A stretch of DNA of 64,000 nucleotides, taken from Ferrimonas balearica DSM 9799. GTDB lineage: Bacteria; Pseudomonadota; Gammaproteobacteria; Enterobacterales; Shewanellaceae. Location of the stretch: the NCBI RefSeq assembly GCF_000148645.1, contig NC_014541.1, forward strand, positions 3,185,139 through 3,249,138. Reading direction: 5' to 3'. The notes beneath the pieces were generated by a model that saw only the letters and a program-made list of their open reading frames with translations, ran no database searches and was not told the origin of the DNA. Positions within the stretch are counted from its first letter, which is position 1. Every line of letters starts with the position of its first letter. A program made the translations under genes and the position numbers. Positions 9,521 to 19,398 of this stretch are shown in pieces.

Positions 9521-10435
9521 ATGAACGAAGACCAACCCCCGTCGAGCCAGACCCACGCTAAAAAGGGCTGGCTGGACCGCCTCAGCCATTTCTTTGGTGG
9601 CGAGCCGCAAAACCGACAAGAGCTTGTCGACGTGATCCAGGATGCGGAAGACCGTGCCCTGATCGACCAAGACACCAAAGAGATGATCAAAGGGGTACTC
9701 GAGGTCTCCGACCTGAAAGTACGCGACCTGATGATCCCCCGCTCCCAGATGATCACCATCGAAAAGAATCAGTCCGTTGAGGAGTTTCTCCCCATCGTGA
9801 TTGAGTCGGCACACAGCCGCTTTCCGGTGATCGACCGGGACAAGGATCATATCGAAGGCATTCTGCTGGCCAAAGACATGCTGGCTTATGGCTTCGGTAA
9901 CGACGCGAACTTTACTCTTGAGCAGATCCTGCGTCCCGCCGTGGTGGTACCCGAAAGCAAACGCGTTGACGTGCTGCTTAAGGAGTTCCGCTCCGACCGT
10001 TACCACATGGCCATCGTGGTGGATGAATATGGCGGGGTTTCCGGCCTGATCACCATTGAGGATGTGCTGGAAGCGATCGTCGGTGACATCGAGGACGAAA
10101 CCGATCTGGAAGAGGAAAACGACGTTCATATTCGTCGTATCAGTCGCCAGGTTTGGGCGGTTGCCGCCCTGACCCCCATCGAAGAGTTCAATGAACACTT
10201 CGACGCTGGCTTCTCCGACCAGGAATACGACACCGTCGGTGGTTTGGTCAGCCACGCCTTCGGCCATCTGCCGGAGCGCGGCGAGATCATCGAACTCAAC
10301 GGATTCGAGTTCAAAGTGGTCAATGCCGACACCCGTCGCCTTGTTCAACTCCAGGTTCGCCTGGCCGAGAACGAGCGCGACAACGAGGGTGAAAACGCAG
10401 GCGACAGCGCCAACGAGGACGCTCCCGCTGCCTGA
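9521..10435 (+). CDS. ybeX: CBS/CorC-domain protein YbeX (CorC)
   Basis: 304 residues: an N-terminal acidic linker, two CBS domains (about 65-185; motifs [30 protein letters not shown] and [19 protein letters not shown]) and a C-terminal CorC/HlyC transporter-associated domain (about 210-290). Unlike full-length CorB-type proteins it lacks membrane helices. It was first linked to Mg/Co efflux with CorA, and more recently to ribosome assembly, which fits its place after ybeY. The tail (about 283-304) is rich in Glu, Asp, Asn and Ala and probably disordered. Confidence 0.95.
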   Translation: MNEDQPPSSQTHAKKGWLDRLSHFFGGEPQNRQELVDVIQDAEDRALIDQDTKEMIKGVLEVSDLKVRDLMIPRSQMITIEKNQSVEEFLPIVIESAHSRFPVIDRDKDHIEGILLAKDMLAYGFGNDANFTLEQILRPAVVVPESKRVDVLLKEFRSDRYHMAIVVDEYGGVSGLITIEDVLEAIVGDIEDETDLEEENDVHIRRISRQVWAVAALTPIEEFNEHFDAGFSDQEYDTVGGLVSHAFGHLPERGEIIELNGFEFKVVNADTRRLVQLQVRLAENERDNEGENAGDSANEDAPAA

Positions 10436-10454
10436 ACCGACACAAGGACACTTA

Positions 10455-11954
10455 ATGGCAACGCCCCGGATTGCCATGCTTATCGCCCTGCTTTGCGGGG
10501 CGATAAGCCATCTGGCTTTTGCTCCCTACGACATCTGGCCTCTGCTGCCACTCTCCCTGACGGCGCTGCTCTGGCTCAGCCAGCGTGCCTCCCCCAAACA
10601 CGCCGCCCTGATGGGCCTCAGCTATGGTTTTGGCCAGTTTGCCTTCGGCCTGCGCTGGGTCCACGTCAGCATCGATCAGTTTGGCGGCCTGCCACTGGTG
10701 GTGTCGCTGCTGCTGATGGCGCTGCTGTGCCTCTACCTGGCGCTCTATCCGGCGTTGGTGATGGGACTGCTCAACCGCTACTTCAACGACCGTCCGCTCA
10801 GCCGCGTGCTGGCCTTCCCCGCCCTGTGGCTGCTGGCCGAATGGGCCCGAGGCTGGATGCTGACCGGTTTCCCCTGGTTGTGGCTGGGTTACAGCCAGAC
10901 CCAGGGCCCCCTAACCCCGCTGATCCCCTACCTTGGTGTGCTAGGGGTCGGGCTGCTGCTGAGCCTGTTGGCCGCCGCACTGGTGCCCCTGCTGGCCCGG
11001 CGCTGGGGCTATCTGGGGTTTCCCGCCGCCATCGCGCTGATGGCCATCGGTGCCGCGCTGATGCCCCCCAAGGTGACCGAACATGGCAGCGTCGACGTGG
11101 CGCTGGTACAGGGCAACATCGAACAGAGCCTGAAGTGGCGCCCCGAGATGCTGTGGCCCACCCTGCTGAAATACCAGGACCTCAGCCGTCCGCATATGGA
11201 CGCCGATATGGTGATCTGGCCGGAGGCCGCCGTACCCGCCCCGGAAACCATGGTCAGCGAATTCCTCCACCAGTTTGAACGGGCGGTGGCGTTCCGTGAG
11301 ACCGAAGTGATCACCGGCATCATCAGCATGGATGAGCAGGAGCACTTCTTTAACTCCCTGCTGGTGCTTGGCCCGGGCGAACACAATGGGCCCTACAGCC
11401 CCCACGATGCCAACCGCTACCATAAGCACCAGCTGCTGCCGATTGGTGAGTTTGTGCCGATGGAGGACTGGCTGAGACCGCTGGCCCCCTTCTTTAACCT
11501 GCCGATGTCCTCCTTCAATCGCGGCGGCTTTGTGCAGCCCAATCTGACTGTAGCCAATCAACACCTGACCCCGGCCATCTGCTACGAGATCGCGTTCCCG
11601 GAGCTGGTGCGTGCCAACGTCCACGACAACACCAACCTGCTGCTGACCGTCTCCAACGATGCCTGGTTTGGTGATTCCATCGGCCCGCACCAGCATATGG
11701 CCATCGCTCAGATGCGGGCACTGGAGCTGGGGCGGCCACTGCTGCGGGTCACCAACAACGGCATCACCGCCATTGTCGACGTCCACGGCCATATCCAGGC
11801 CCAGCTGCCCCAGTTTGAAACCGGTGTACTGCGTGAAATCGTGCCCCTGCAGCGGGCCGACACCCCCTTCCGCGAGTACGGCCAACGGCCCCTCTACTTT
11901 ATTGCCGCCACCCTGCTGTTCCTGGCCTGGCGCTGGCGTCGGGACCCGAACTGA
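10455..11954 (+). CDS. lnt: Apolipoprotein N-acyltransferase Lnt
   Basis: 499 residues. The open frame extends far upstream through ybeX in another frame; the true start is ATG 10455, with AAGGA at 10444-10448 and the product then beginning at the first membrane helix. About eight hydrophobic helices precede a periplasmic nitrilase-type domain. The catalytic triad is E257 (IWPEAAVPAP), K324 (KHQLLPIGEF) and C376 (AICYEIAFPE); the K-to-C spacing equals that in E. coli (335 to 387). Lnt adds the third acyl chain to the N-terminal cysteine of lipoproteins, such as NlpI later in this window. Last gene of its cluster, ended by a strong terminator. Confidence 0.98.
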   Translation: MATPRIAMLIALLCGAISHLAFAPYDIWPLLPLSLTALLWLSQRASPKHAALMGLSYGFGQFAFGLRWVHVSIDQFGGLPLVVSLLLMALLCLYLALYPALVMGLLNRYFNDRPLSRVLAFPALWLLAEWARGWMLTGFPWLWLGYSQTQGPLTPLIPYLGVLGVGLLLSLLAAALVPLLARRWGYLGFPAAIALMAIGAALMPPKVTEHGSVDVALVQGNIEQSLKWRPEMLWPTLLKYQDLSRPHMDADMVIWPEAAVPAPETMVSEFLHQFERAVAFRETEVITGIISMDEQEHFFNSLLVLGPGEHNGPYSPHDANRYHKHQLLPIGEFVPMEDWLRPLAPFFNLPMSSFNRGGFVQPNLTVANQHLTPAICYEIAFPELVRANVHDNTNLLLTVSNDAWFGDSIGPHQHMAIAQMRALELGRPLLRVTNNGITAIVDVHGHIQAQLPQFETGVLREIVPLQRADTPFREYGQRPLYFIAATLLFLAWRWRRDPN

Positions 11955-11973
11955 TACAGCTTGCTCAGAAAAG

Positions 11974-11998
11974 GCCGCCCATAGGGGCGGCTTTTTTT
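11974..11998 (+). terminator. Intrinsic terminator after lnt
   Basis: GCCGCCC (11974-11980) pairs perfectly with GGGCGGC (11985-11991) across the loop ATAG and is followed by seven T. It ends the miaB-lnt transcript. Confidence 0.92.
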
Positions 11999-11999
11999 A

Positions 12000-12143
12000 T
12001 CCCCAAAAATCAAGCAAACCCTGAATGTAAATTCGCTTCCGATTACTACTCATTTTGTGCTACTGATCCTTTTCCCTTATAAATCATATATTTATGTGAT
12101 TATTGCATAGGGTTATACCTTATAACTTTTCAAGGAGGAGAGG
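12000..12143 (+). promoter_or_regulatory. AT-rich upstream region of the subtilase gene
   Basis: This 144-nt spacer is clearly richer in A+T than its neighbours. It has an imperfect inverted repeat with arms AATCA and TGATT around 12082-12101 and several TTATAC/TATAAC-like -10 candidates between 12112 and 12128, none with a convincing -35. A strong Shine-Dalgarno AAGGAGG (12132-12138) sits 5 nt before the ATG at 12144. The composition suggests a separately regulated, possibly H-NS-sensitive promoter; that is inference. Confidence 0.45.
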
Positions 12144-15100
12144 ATGACGAGCCCAACTCGCCGTCAGCAATACTCCCGGTTGGCTCTAGCCTGCTTGACC
12201 GCAATGACGGTCAGCAGCGGAATTCAGGCCGCACCGGTAACCAGTAAGGTGATCGAAAGCCACCGCACTCTGCGTGCGATCAGCATCGACCCTTCACACT
12301 TTTCTGACGTCAATCCCAATGCGCTCTACCCTGATCAGCAGGGACGCAATGTCATGGTGGCTCCGGTCAATCCGGAAACCGTGTTTACCCCGGAAGAGGC
12401 GCTGCAGGGGGAACACGATTACATCGTCATCCTGCGTAACGGCTCCGCACTGGCGCAAAACGACCAGAGCGGCCTGATGCGGCAAAACCAGGCTCCGTCA
12501 CTGCTCCACCATCAACGCAATCAAGTGTTGAGCCAACAGGACGCGGTACTGAGCCAGGCCCGCAATGCGGGCGTCACGCTGCAGGTAAAACGGCAGATGT
12601 CGCTGTCCGTCAATGCCATGGTGGCGCAGATGGACCAGCACAATGCCAAGGCTCTGGCCCAGCTGCCAGGCATCCGCAAAATCTATCGTGCCCGAACCCT
12701 GGAACTGCTGACCGACCGCGGTCCCGACTTCATCGGCACCACCCCGGTCTGGCAGGGTGACAGCACCGGCTACAGCCATACCGGTCACGGTGTGGTCATG
12801 GGCATCATCGATACCGGCATCAACCCTCACCACCCCGCGTTTGACGGTACCGGTATCAAGAATCCACTGGGCGATGGCGTCTACCTCGGTGACTGCGAAA
12901 CCGACCCAAGCCTGTGTAACAGCAAGGTCATCGGTATCCACAGCTACCCCGAAGTGACCGACGTTTATGCCGACCACGTATTCCAGCCCGAGGTACCCGA
13001 GTGGCAAACCCCACAGCCGCTGCGACCCGCCAATGGCTTCGACTACAACGGTCACGGCACCCACGTCGCCAGTACCGCTGCCGGTCGTATCCTGACCGAC
13101 GTGCCCTACACCCTGCCCGGCATCAGCAACCCCAGCCACGGTGTCGCCACCGATCTGGTGCTGCCCCAGGTCAGCGGTGTCGCGCCGGACGCCAACATCA
13201 TCGCCTATCAGGTTTGTTGGCCCGGTGGCGCCGGTGACCCTCATGCCGGTTGCCCTGAAACGGCTCTGCTGGCCGCCATCGAGCAGGCCATTGAAGATGG
13301 CGTGGACGTCATCAACTTCTCCATCGGTGGCAGTGAAAGCCTGCCCTGGGAGGACGCCATCGAGCTGGCTTTCCTGTCGGCCCGTCAGGCGGGCATCAGC
13401 GTTGCAGCCGCCGCTGGCAACTCCGGCCCCAACTTCTATTCCACCGACCACACCTCTCCGTGGCTCACCTCAGTGGCCGCCACCACCCATGACCGCGAGA
13501 TAGTGGTGCCGGAGAAAACCCTCAGCGGCTTTGAAGGCGGTGATAACCTGCCCTGGCAAAGCGAGATGACCGGCCTCAGCCTGTCTGGCGCCATCACCGC
13601 GCCGATCGTGCATGCCCGGGATTACGCCAACCCCAACTCGGCATTGGCACCGGAGCTGTGTGCTGACCCGTTCCCCGCCGACACTTTCACCGTGGATCGA
13701 GACGGCCAGGCACTGGCCGAAGCGCCCATCGTGCTGTGTGAGCGTGGTGAAGTCGCCCGGGTCGCCAAGGCGGCCAACGTGCAATCCGGCGGTGCGGGAG
13801 GCTTCGTACTGGCCAACGTTGACTGGAATGAGAGTGTGGTCGCCGACCCCTACCCCATTCCGGGCATCCACATCGACTACAACTCCGGCAACAGCCTGAG
13901 CAGCTGGTTAGCCAGCGGTACCGGACACCGTGCCAGCATCTCTGCGTCCGAGCCGCAACGAGTGATTGATGCCGAGAAAGCGGACATCATCGCGAACTTC
14001 AGCTCCCGTGGCCCCAGCTGGACCGTGCGAAACCACCTGGTGCCCAGTGTGGCTGCACCGGGGGTGGCCATCTATGCCGCCTGGACCCCGGACCAACCCT
14101 TTACCGCCTACCCGACTCCGGCGGATTACGCGATGATCCAGGGCACCTCCATGGCCAGCCCTCACGTCGCGGGGGCCATGGCGCTGCTGACCGAAGCCCA
14201 TCCGCAATGGACTCCGGCCGAGATCCAATCCGCTCTGATGCTGACGGCCCACCAGAACATCCAGCGTGACGCCGGTCTTTTCCTGCTGCCGGTGGACGCC
14301 CCCTATTACGCCGGCTCCGGTCGAATTGATGTGGATGCTGCCATCCGCGCTGGCCTGGTGATGGATGTGGACAATGAGGCCTACCTGAAGGCAGACCCGA
14401 CTCAAGGTGGCTTCGTCAACCGACTGAACACCCCCAACATGGTTGAGCTGGATTGTCGTGGTCAGTGCAGCTGGTTGCGTACCGTCACGGCAACCGAAGC
14501 GGGCACCTGGCAGGCTGAAGGAATGCCCTGGGAGGGCAATGAGGGGCTCAGCATTCAGGTGTCACCAGCCCAGTTCACCCTCGCCGCCGGTGAGTCCCAA
14601 CTGCTGGAGATCGTTGCGACCATCAACGAAGACAACACCTCACAGCCGTGGGAAGGGGTCAGCATCGACAACGAGTACCTGCAGTACTTCGGTGCAATCA
14701 ACCTGACCGCCAGCAACGCGGACACGCCCACCAGCACCATGCAGGTTGTGGCCGGTTTCCGACGTGGCGACATGCCCGCCGAGATCAACCTCAACGCGGG
14801 CCGTGACCAGGGCAATACCACGGTCACCGGCCTGAACTTCCCGGCCTTCAGTGATCTGTCCAGCCGCTTCTATGGCCCGGTTGCCCCGCAACAATCCGTG
14901 CATCTGCTGATGGGCGATAGTGACTGGCTCAATCCGTTTGATGACATCACCGACGGCGCCACCTATCGCAGTGTGGTGATCCCGGAAGGCACCAAGCGAT
15001 TCGTCGCTGAGATCGTGTCCGCCGAACCCTACGACTACGAGCCGCTGATCTTCCGCCAGCCCACTCTGGTGGTAGGACGCAGTGCCGACGGCAGTGGCAT

Positions 15101-17093
15101 CCCGCCGATGGGTGTGGAAGCCGCTCAGCCGGAAATGCTGTGTGTGAGTTACCACGCCACGGCCCGCAACTACTGCGCCTTCAACAATCCGCAGCCGGGC
15201 ACCTACTGGGTCGTGGTTCACAACATCAACGCCCCCTGGGACCATGAAGGCCACCTTGAGGTCAAACTCAATACCGCGGTCATTGGAGAGCAGAGCAGCG
15301 ATGTGATGGACCTGACCGGCCCCGCCAGTCACGACGGTGTTGGTAACATCGACCTGACCCTGCACTGGGACTGGCCGGACAGCCAGGCCGGTGACGTGCT
15401 CTATGGCGGTGTCGAAGCTGGCCCCTCCATCGATGCACCAGCAGGCTTTGGTTTCAGTGGTGTCCGTCTGTCCCGCGCTCAGAACGACATCCATATGCTG
15501 AGCAGCCAGGACGGGGCAAAGGTGGGTGATATCGTCGAGTTCACCCTCAATATCCGTGAGAACCTGGAGCGCCAGGACCGTGAACTGGCCATCGAGCTGG
15601 CGTTGTCCGAAGGGTTAACCCTGATCCCCGACAGTGTCCGTATGAGCGACGGTCTGGAAACGCTTCTGACCCAGCGCGAAGACGGTTTCAACGTCGCCGG
15701 CGTGCAAGCTTCATCCCGAGATGTGGAGCGTGGCTACCACATCACCAACAACCTCACCCATCCGCAGTGTGTGACTCCGGATCTGGCCGAGGACTGGCAT
15801 GGCGGCTACATCGACCTGCACGAGTTTGGCCTGCAACCGGAAGCGAGCTGGATGCAGGGCAACGCGGCTGACGTGTTTACCCTGCCCATCGACTACCTGT
15901 TCTTTAAACCGGCCGACATCATGCTGTACGGCCAGCCCAGTTGGGGCATGGTGGAGATGACCCCGGCTGGCCTGCTCAATTTCGAACAGAGCTGGTCTCA
16001 CACCTGGCACTACGGCATGGCCATCGGCACCTTCAGCAAAGCGATCGCGCCGTTCTTCAACGACAGCTTTGAAACCACCCATCAGGCACACTGGGAAGAC
16101 CCGCAGGGCCTGACCATGGTGGCACTGTGGGAGGAGGACAATCCGGACCTGGGTGATCTGGCGATTCTCGAGTACGACAACGTGCGCGACCCCTTCAGTG
16201 GTGCCCAGGTCGATTTCGAGATCATCCTGCGCAGCGGCATCGATTTTGATGCGGGTAAGCCAGAGATGATCATGGCCTACGACAACCTGAGCGGTGACTA
16301 CGCCCGAGGCATCATCGGTGCCGTTGGTTACGCCGGTAAGTGGGACATCTGGGGTGATGGAGGCGGTACCGAAGGCACCTTCTACGACATCCTCGGCCTC
16401 GACAACCTGGACGAAGTGGTGAGCGATGACCTGGTGATCTGTTTCGACTACGACGGTCCGGAACGCACCCGCCAATCGCTCTCATTCCAGGCCCGCGTTC
16501 ATGAGGACGCCGCCGCGACCGAGCAATCGGTCACTCTGGTGCACAGCATCAGTGGCAGCGCCGATGAAACCGTGACCCACACCATTGCCGTCAGCGGCAA
16601 CCTTCAGCTTGCTGCCATCGCCAATCAAAGCGTGGATGAGAACGCCATGCTGGAAGGGGTTCGGGTCACTTACACCGACGCCAACGCCTACCCCAACCGG
16701 ATCCTGGTCAGTGGTGAGCACTTCAGCGCCGAGATCCATGGCGACACCAGTGGCAGCACCTTCGACATCACGCCGGATGCTGACTGGCACGGTGAAACTG
16801 AAGTAACGGTAACGGTACAGGACAAGGTGCATGGCAGCGACATCGCCACCACCACCTTTATGCTGACCGTGGTTTCCGACGGTGTTGAGCCACAACCGGA
16901 GCCGGTACCGGAACCGGAGCCTGAGCCGGAACCGGAACCGGAGCCTGAACCTGAGCCGGAACCGGAACCGGAGCCGGAGCCTGAACCTGAGCCGGAGCCG
17001 GAGCCTGAACCGGAGCCGGTAAGCAGTGGTAGCCTGGGCTCAGGCCTGCTGCTGATGCTGGCGCTGGCGATGCTGCGTCGTCGCAGCCGCTAA
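12144..17093 (+). CDS. Large secreted S8 (subtilisin-like) serine protease with C-terminal sorting tail
   Basis: A 1649-residue preproprotein. Signal peptide about 1-29 (ends near GIQAAP); an I9-like propeptide about 90-180 beginning DYIVILRNG; the S8 catalytic domain with D223 (GIIDTGINP), H304 (NGHGTHVAS) and S669 ([11 protein letters not shown]). A PA-like insert lies between H304 and S669. The C-terminal half holds beta-sandwich segments, including a DUF11-like stretch near 1125-1180 and a cadherin-like stretch near 1490-1575. Residues 1582-1625 are an almost pure Glu-Pro repeat, followed by SSGSLG, a hydrophobic helix and LRRRSR. That last part resembles a GlyGly-CTERM signal, which rhombosortase processes, though with SGSLG instead of the usual Gly-Gly core. 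Probably a surface-anchored or type II-secreted nutritional protease. Set off by terminators on both sides. Confidence 0.95.
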   Translation: MTSPTRRQQYSRLALACLTAMTVSSGIQAAPVTSKVIESHRTLRAISIDPSHFSDVNPNALYPDQQGRNVMVAPVNPETVFTPEEALQGEHDYIVILRNGSALAQNDQSGLMRQNQAPSLLHHQRNQVLSQQDAVLSQARNAGVTLQVKRQMSLSVNAMVAQMDQHNAKALAQLPGIRKIYRARTLELLTDRGPDFIGTTPVWQGDSTGYSHTGHGVVMGIIDTGINPHHPAFDGTGIKNPLGDGVYLGDCETDPSLCNSKVIGIHSYPEVTDVYADHVFQPEVPEWQTPQPLRPANGFDYNGHGTHVASTAAGRILTDVPYTLPGISNPSHGVATDLVLPQVSGVAPDANIIAYQVCWPGGAGDPHAGCPETALLAAIEQAIEDGVDVINFSIGGSESLPWEDAIELAFLSARQAGISVAAAAGNSGPNFYSTDHTSPWLTSVAATTHDREIVVPEKTLSGFEGGDNLPWQSEMTGLSLSGAITAPIVHARDYANPNSALAPELCADPFPADTFTVDRDGQALAEAPIVLCERGEVARVAKAANVQSGGAGGFVLANVDWNESVVADPYPIPGIHIDYNSGNSLSSWLASGTGHRASISASEPQRVIDAEKADIIANFSSRGPSWTVRNHLVPSVAAPGVAIYAAWTPDQPFTAYPTPADYAMIQGTSMASPHVAGAMALLTEAHPQWTPAEIQSALMLTAHQNIQRDAGLFLLPVDAPYYAGSGRIDVDAAIRAGLVMDVDNEAYLKADPTQGGFVNRLNTPNMVELDCRGQCSWLRTVTATEAGTWQAEGMPWEGNEGLSIQVSPAQFTLAAGESQLLEIVATINEDNTSQPWEGVSIDNEYLQYFGAINLTASNADTPTSTMQVVAGFRRGDMPAEINLNAGRDQGNTTVTGLNFPAFSDLSSRFYGPVAPQQSVHLLMGDSDWLNPFDDITDGATYRSVVIPEGTKRFVAEIVSAEPYDYEPLIFRQPTLVVGRSADGSGIPPMGVEAAQPEMLCVSYHATARNYCAFNNPQPGTYWVVVHNINAPWDHEGHLEVKLNTAVIGEQSSDVMDLTGPASHDGVGNIDLTLHWDWPDSQAGDVLYGGVEAGPSIDAPAGFGFSGVRLSRAQNDIHMLSSQDGAKVGDIVEFTLNIRENLERQDRELAIELALSEGLTLIPDSVRMSDGLETLLTQREDGFNVAGVQASSRDVERGYHITNNLTHPQCVTPDLAEDWHGGYIDLHEFGLQPEASWMQGNAADVFTLPIDYLFFKPADIMLYGQPSWGMVEMTPAGLLNFEQSWSHTWHYGMAIGTFSKAIAPFFNDSFETTHQAHWEDPQGLTMVALWEEDNPDLGDLAILEYDNVRDPFSGAQVDFEIILRSGIDFDAGKPEMIMAYDNLSGDYARGIIGAVGYAGKWDIWGDGGGTEGTFYDILGLDNLDEVVSDDLVICFDYDGPERTRQSLSFQARVHEDAAATEQSVTLVHSISGSADETVTHTIAVSGNLQLAAIANQSVDENAMLEGVRVTYTDANAYPNRILVSGEHFSAEIHGDTSGSTFDITPDADWHGETEVTVTVQDKVHGSDIATTTFMLTVVSDGVEPQPEPVPEPEPEPEPEPEPEPEPEPEPEPEPEPEPEPEPEPEPVSSGSLGSGLLLMLALAMLRRRSR
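16887..17018 (+). repeat. Glu-Pro codon repeat in the subtilase gene
   Basis: The DNA alternates GAG/GAA and CCG/CCT codons with 6-, 12- and 18-nt internal periodicity, encoding residues 1582-1625 as Glu-Pro repeats with one Gln-Pro and one Val-Pro. It acts as a stiff, highly acidic spacer between the catalytic part and the membrane/sorting tail. Such tracts change length easily by slippage. Confidence 0.9.
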
Positions 17094-17113
17094 TACGCCA
17101 AAGCGCACACAAA

Positions 17114-17138
17114 AACGCCGCCCGATGGGCGGCGTTTT
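17114..17138. terminator. Bidirectional terminator between subtilase and Spo0M-like genes
   Basis: AACGCCGCCC (17114-17123) and GGGCGGCGTT (17127-17136) form a 10-bp stem with loop GAT, flanked by A5 on the left and T4 on the right. It can end both the plus-strand protease transcript and the minus-strand gene that converges on it. Confidence 0.88.
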
Positions 17139-17161
17139 ATTGGCAACTCAAGGTCCGGTTA

Positions 17162-17902
17162 TCAACCAAGAATTTGGCGCACTGACATGGCCACTTCCGA
17201 GTCGCTGGCGCCCTCGGGTACGGCGAAGCATCGCAGGCTGTCGCCAGCAAAGCGGCGGTCCACCTCCAGCATCACGTGAGTCACGCCGGGCTGAGCCACA
17301 AAGGACACCTCCACCTCTTTGACGCGCATGGCACCCATGCCGGTGGGGCGGAACTCCAGCTCCTGATAGCAGCCCAGCGAGGAGGCGAAATTCGGCCCCC
17401 GCAACTGGCCCTGTTCCACGTCGGTGCTGTACAGCTCAAACCCGCACGCTTCTACCGCCGCCAGCACCTGGCTCATCGCCGCCGTCGGCGCAATGCGCAG
17501 CGGGTCATGGTCGCGGCCATCCAGGCCCTGAGCGATGTCGAGGCCGGTCTCCAGCCACACTTCGCTGAAGCCACGGGTGCAACGCAGTGCGGTGATCGGG
17601 GTTTCCAGTGGCAGGGTCAGCTCAAAGCGTTCGCTCCGGCGCTCATTGGCCGCCACCGTAAAGCGATCGTCCAGATGCCAGTGGTGCAGACGCACCGGCT
17701 GGCGACTTTCGCCCCCCTCGTGTTCCACCTCCGCCATGGTCATCAGGCTGAGCTCCAGACCGTTGATGGTCTGGGGCACATCGCCGCCCTCAATGACAAT
17801 CTCGATCAGCATGGTCTCGCCGGGCACCAGGGTTTCGCTGAGGATCAACGTATCCACCTTGGCCGCGCCAATACCAACAGACGCCAACAGTTTCTTAAAC
17901 AT
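17162..17902 (-). CDS. Spo0M-like (arrestin-fold) sporulation-control family protein
   Basis: 246 residues starting MFKKLLASVGIGAAKVDTLI, the signature opening of the Spo0M family, followed by the beta-rich LVPGETMLIEIVIEGGD and DDRFTVAANERRSERFEL stretches of the arrestin-like fold. The last third carries FRPTGMG and a VMLEVDRR hairpin. Spo0M was named in Bacillus but is widespread in bacteria that do not sporulate; its role there is unclear (cytoskeleton or cell-cycle links have been proposed). It has no signal peptide and is likely cytosolic. Transcribed after radA with a 36-nt gap, it may share the radA promoter. Confidence 0.88.
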   Translation of the reverse strand: MFKKLLASVGIGAAKVDTLILSETLVPGETMLIEIVIEGGDVPQTINGLELSLMTMAEVEHEGGESRQPVRLHHWHLDDRFTVAANERRSERFELTLPLETPITALRCTRGFSEVWLETGLDIAQGLDGRDHDPLRIAPTAAMSQVLAAVEACGFELYSTDVEQGQLRGPNFASSLGCYQELEFRPTGMGAMRVKEVEVSFVAQPGVTHVMLEVDRRFAGDSLRCFAVPEGASDSEVAMSVRQILG

Positions 17903-17938
17903 TCTGCGTTTTCCTTTCCTGACAGAACGGCCTGGACA

Positions 17939-19303
17939 TCAGAGTGCGTCCAGCGCCTCAGTTAACTTGCCGACCGCAATCACCTCCATCCCCTCAATAG
18001 GCTGACGGGGGGCATTGCCCTTGGGCACAATGGCACGCCGGAAGCCATGTTTAGCCGCTTCGGACAGTCGCTCCTGGCCGTTGGTCACCGGGCGGATCTC
18101 GCCGGACAGGCCGACCTCGCCAAACACCACCAGATCCCGGCTCAGGGTGTGGTCGCGGAAGCTGGACACCATCGCCAGCAGCAGCGCCAGATCGGCCCCG
18201 GTTTCCGCCACTTTAACGCCACCGACCACATTGGCAAACACATCCTGATCGGACATCATCATGCCGCCGTGACGGTGCAGCACCGCCAGCAGCATCGCCA
18301 GACGGTTTTGCTCCAGGCCCACCGCCACCCGGCGTGGATTGGCCAGCTGACTGTGGTCCACCAGCGCCTGCAGTTCCACCAACAGCGGGCGGGTGCCCTC
18401 CCACACCACCATCACCACTGAACCCGGGGCTTGCTCCTCTCCTCGGGACAGGAAGATGGCAGAGGGGTTGGCCACCTCTTTGAGGCCCGCGCCGGTCATG
18501 GCGAACACCCCCAGCTCATTGACCGCACCAAAACGGTTTTTATGGCTGCGCAGGGTGCGGAAGCGGCTGTCACCATTGCCATCAAGCAACACCGAGCAGT
18601 CAATGCAGTGCTCCAGCACCTTGGGCCCCGCCAGCGTGCCGTCTTTGGTGACGTGGCCCACCATAAAGATCGCCACATTGTTCTGTTTGGCAAAGCGCGT
18701 CAGGAACGCGGCGCTCTCCCGCACCTGGGCCACGGAACCCGGCGTCGATTGCACATCGGCCATGTGCATCACCTGAATGGAGTCGATCACCATGATGGCG
18801 GGCTTTTCCCGCTCGGCAATCAGGCAGATCTGCTCCACCGAGGTTTCCGACAGCATCTTCAGTTTGTCTGTCGGCAGGGACAGGCGGTTGGCCCGCATCG
18901 CCACCTGCTGCAGTGACTCCTCACCGGTGACATAGAGTGCGCCCATCTGCTGGGACAGCTGACACATCACCTGCAACAGCAATGTGGACTTACCGGCACC
19001 GGGGTTACCGCCAATCAGGATCGCCGCACCAGGAACGATGCCGCCCCCCAGCACCCGGTCGAGTTCCGAGTAACCGCTGCTGAAACGCGGCACCTCAGAG
19101 AGGTCGATTTCGGCCAGGGTCTGTACCTGGCTGGAACCGGCTCCGGCGTAGCCACTGTAGCGCTCGGTACGGGCCGATTTAGCGGTCCCCAAACGCACCT
19201 CAGTCAGGGTGTTCCAGGCGCCACAGGCGTTGCACTGGCCCTGCCAGCGGGGGTGGTCAGAACCACAGTCATTACAGACGTAGGCGGATTTTGCTTTTGC
19301 CAT
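17939..19303 (-). CDS. radA: DNA repair protein RadA (Sms)
   Basis: 454 residues. The longest frame runs 23 codons further upstream, but the start at 19303 yields MAKAKSAYVC, the family N-terminus, and E. coli-like length (460). The zinc finger uses C10, C13, C24 and C27. A RecA-like ATPase follows with Walker A GGNPGAGKST at about 98-107, the RadA-specific KNRFG motif, and a C-terminal Lon-protease-like domain (VFGEVGLSGEIRPV). RadA drives branch migration of recombination intermediates. It is divergent from the PilZ gene with only about 95 nt between start codons, so the two promoters must be back to back. Confidence 0.97.
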   Translation of the reverse strand: MAKAKSAYVCNDCGSDHPRWQGQCNACGAWNTLTEVRLGTAKSARTERYSGYAGAGSSQVQTLAEIDLSEVPRFSSGYSELDRVLGGGIVPGAAILIGGNPGAGKSTLLLQVMCQLSQQMGALYVTGEESLQQVAMRANRLSLPTDKLKMLSETSVEQICLIAEREKPAIMVIDSIQVMHMADVQSTPGSVAQVRESAAFLTRFAKQNNVAIFMVGHVTKDGTLAGPKVLEHCIDCSVLLDGNGDSRFRTLRSHKNRFGAVNELGVFAMTGAGLKEVANPSAIFLSRGEEQAPGSVVMVVWEGTRPLLVELQALVDHSQLANPRRVAVGLEQNRLAMLLAVLHRHGGMMMSDQDVFANVVGGVKVAETGADLALLLAMVSSFRDHTLSRDLVVFGEVGLSGEIRPVTNGQERLSEAAKHGFRRAIVPKGNAPRQPIEGMEVIAVGKLTEALDAL

Positions 19304-19398
19304 TGGAAATTCAATATTCTGGAGCGGAGCGGCCATTATCACCGATGCTCGTTCAGGGTTACAATGCAGCACGGACTATGGGACAAGACCGAACTTTG

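Noticed and set aside
12498-13451. 317-codon minus-strand frame within the subtilase gene
   Set aside because: Covers the catalytic D and H region of a clearly coding plus-strand gene; product is a Gly/Val/Asp-rich shadow.
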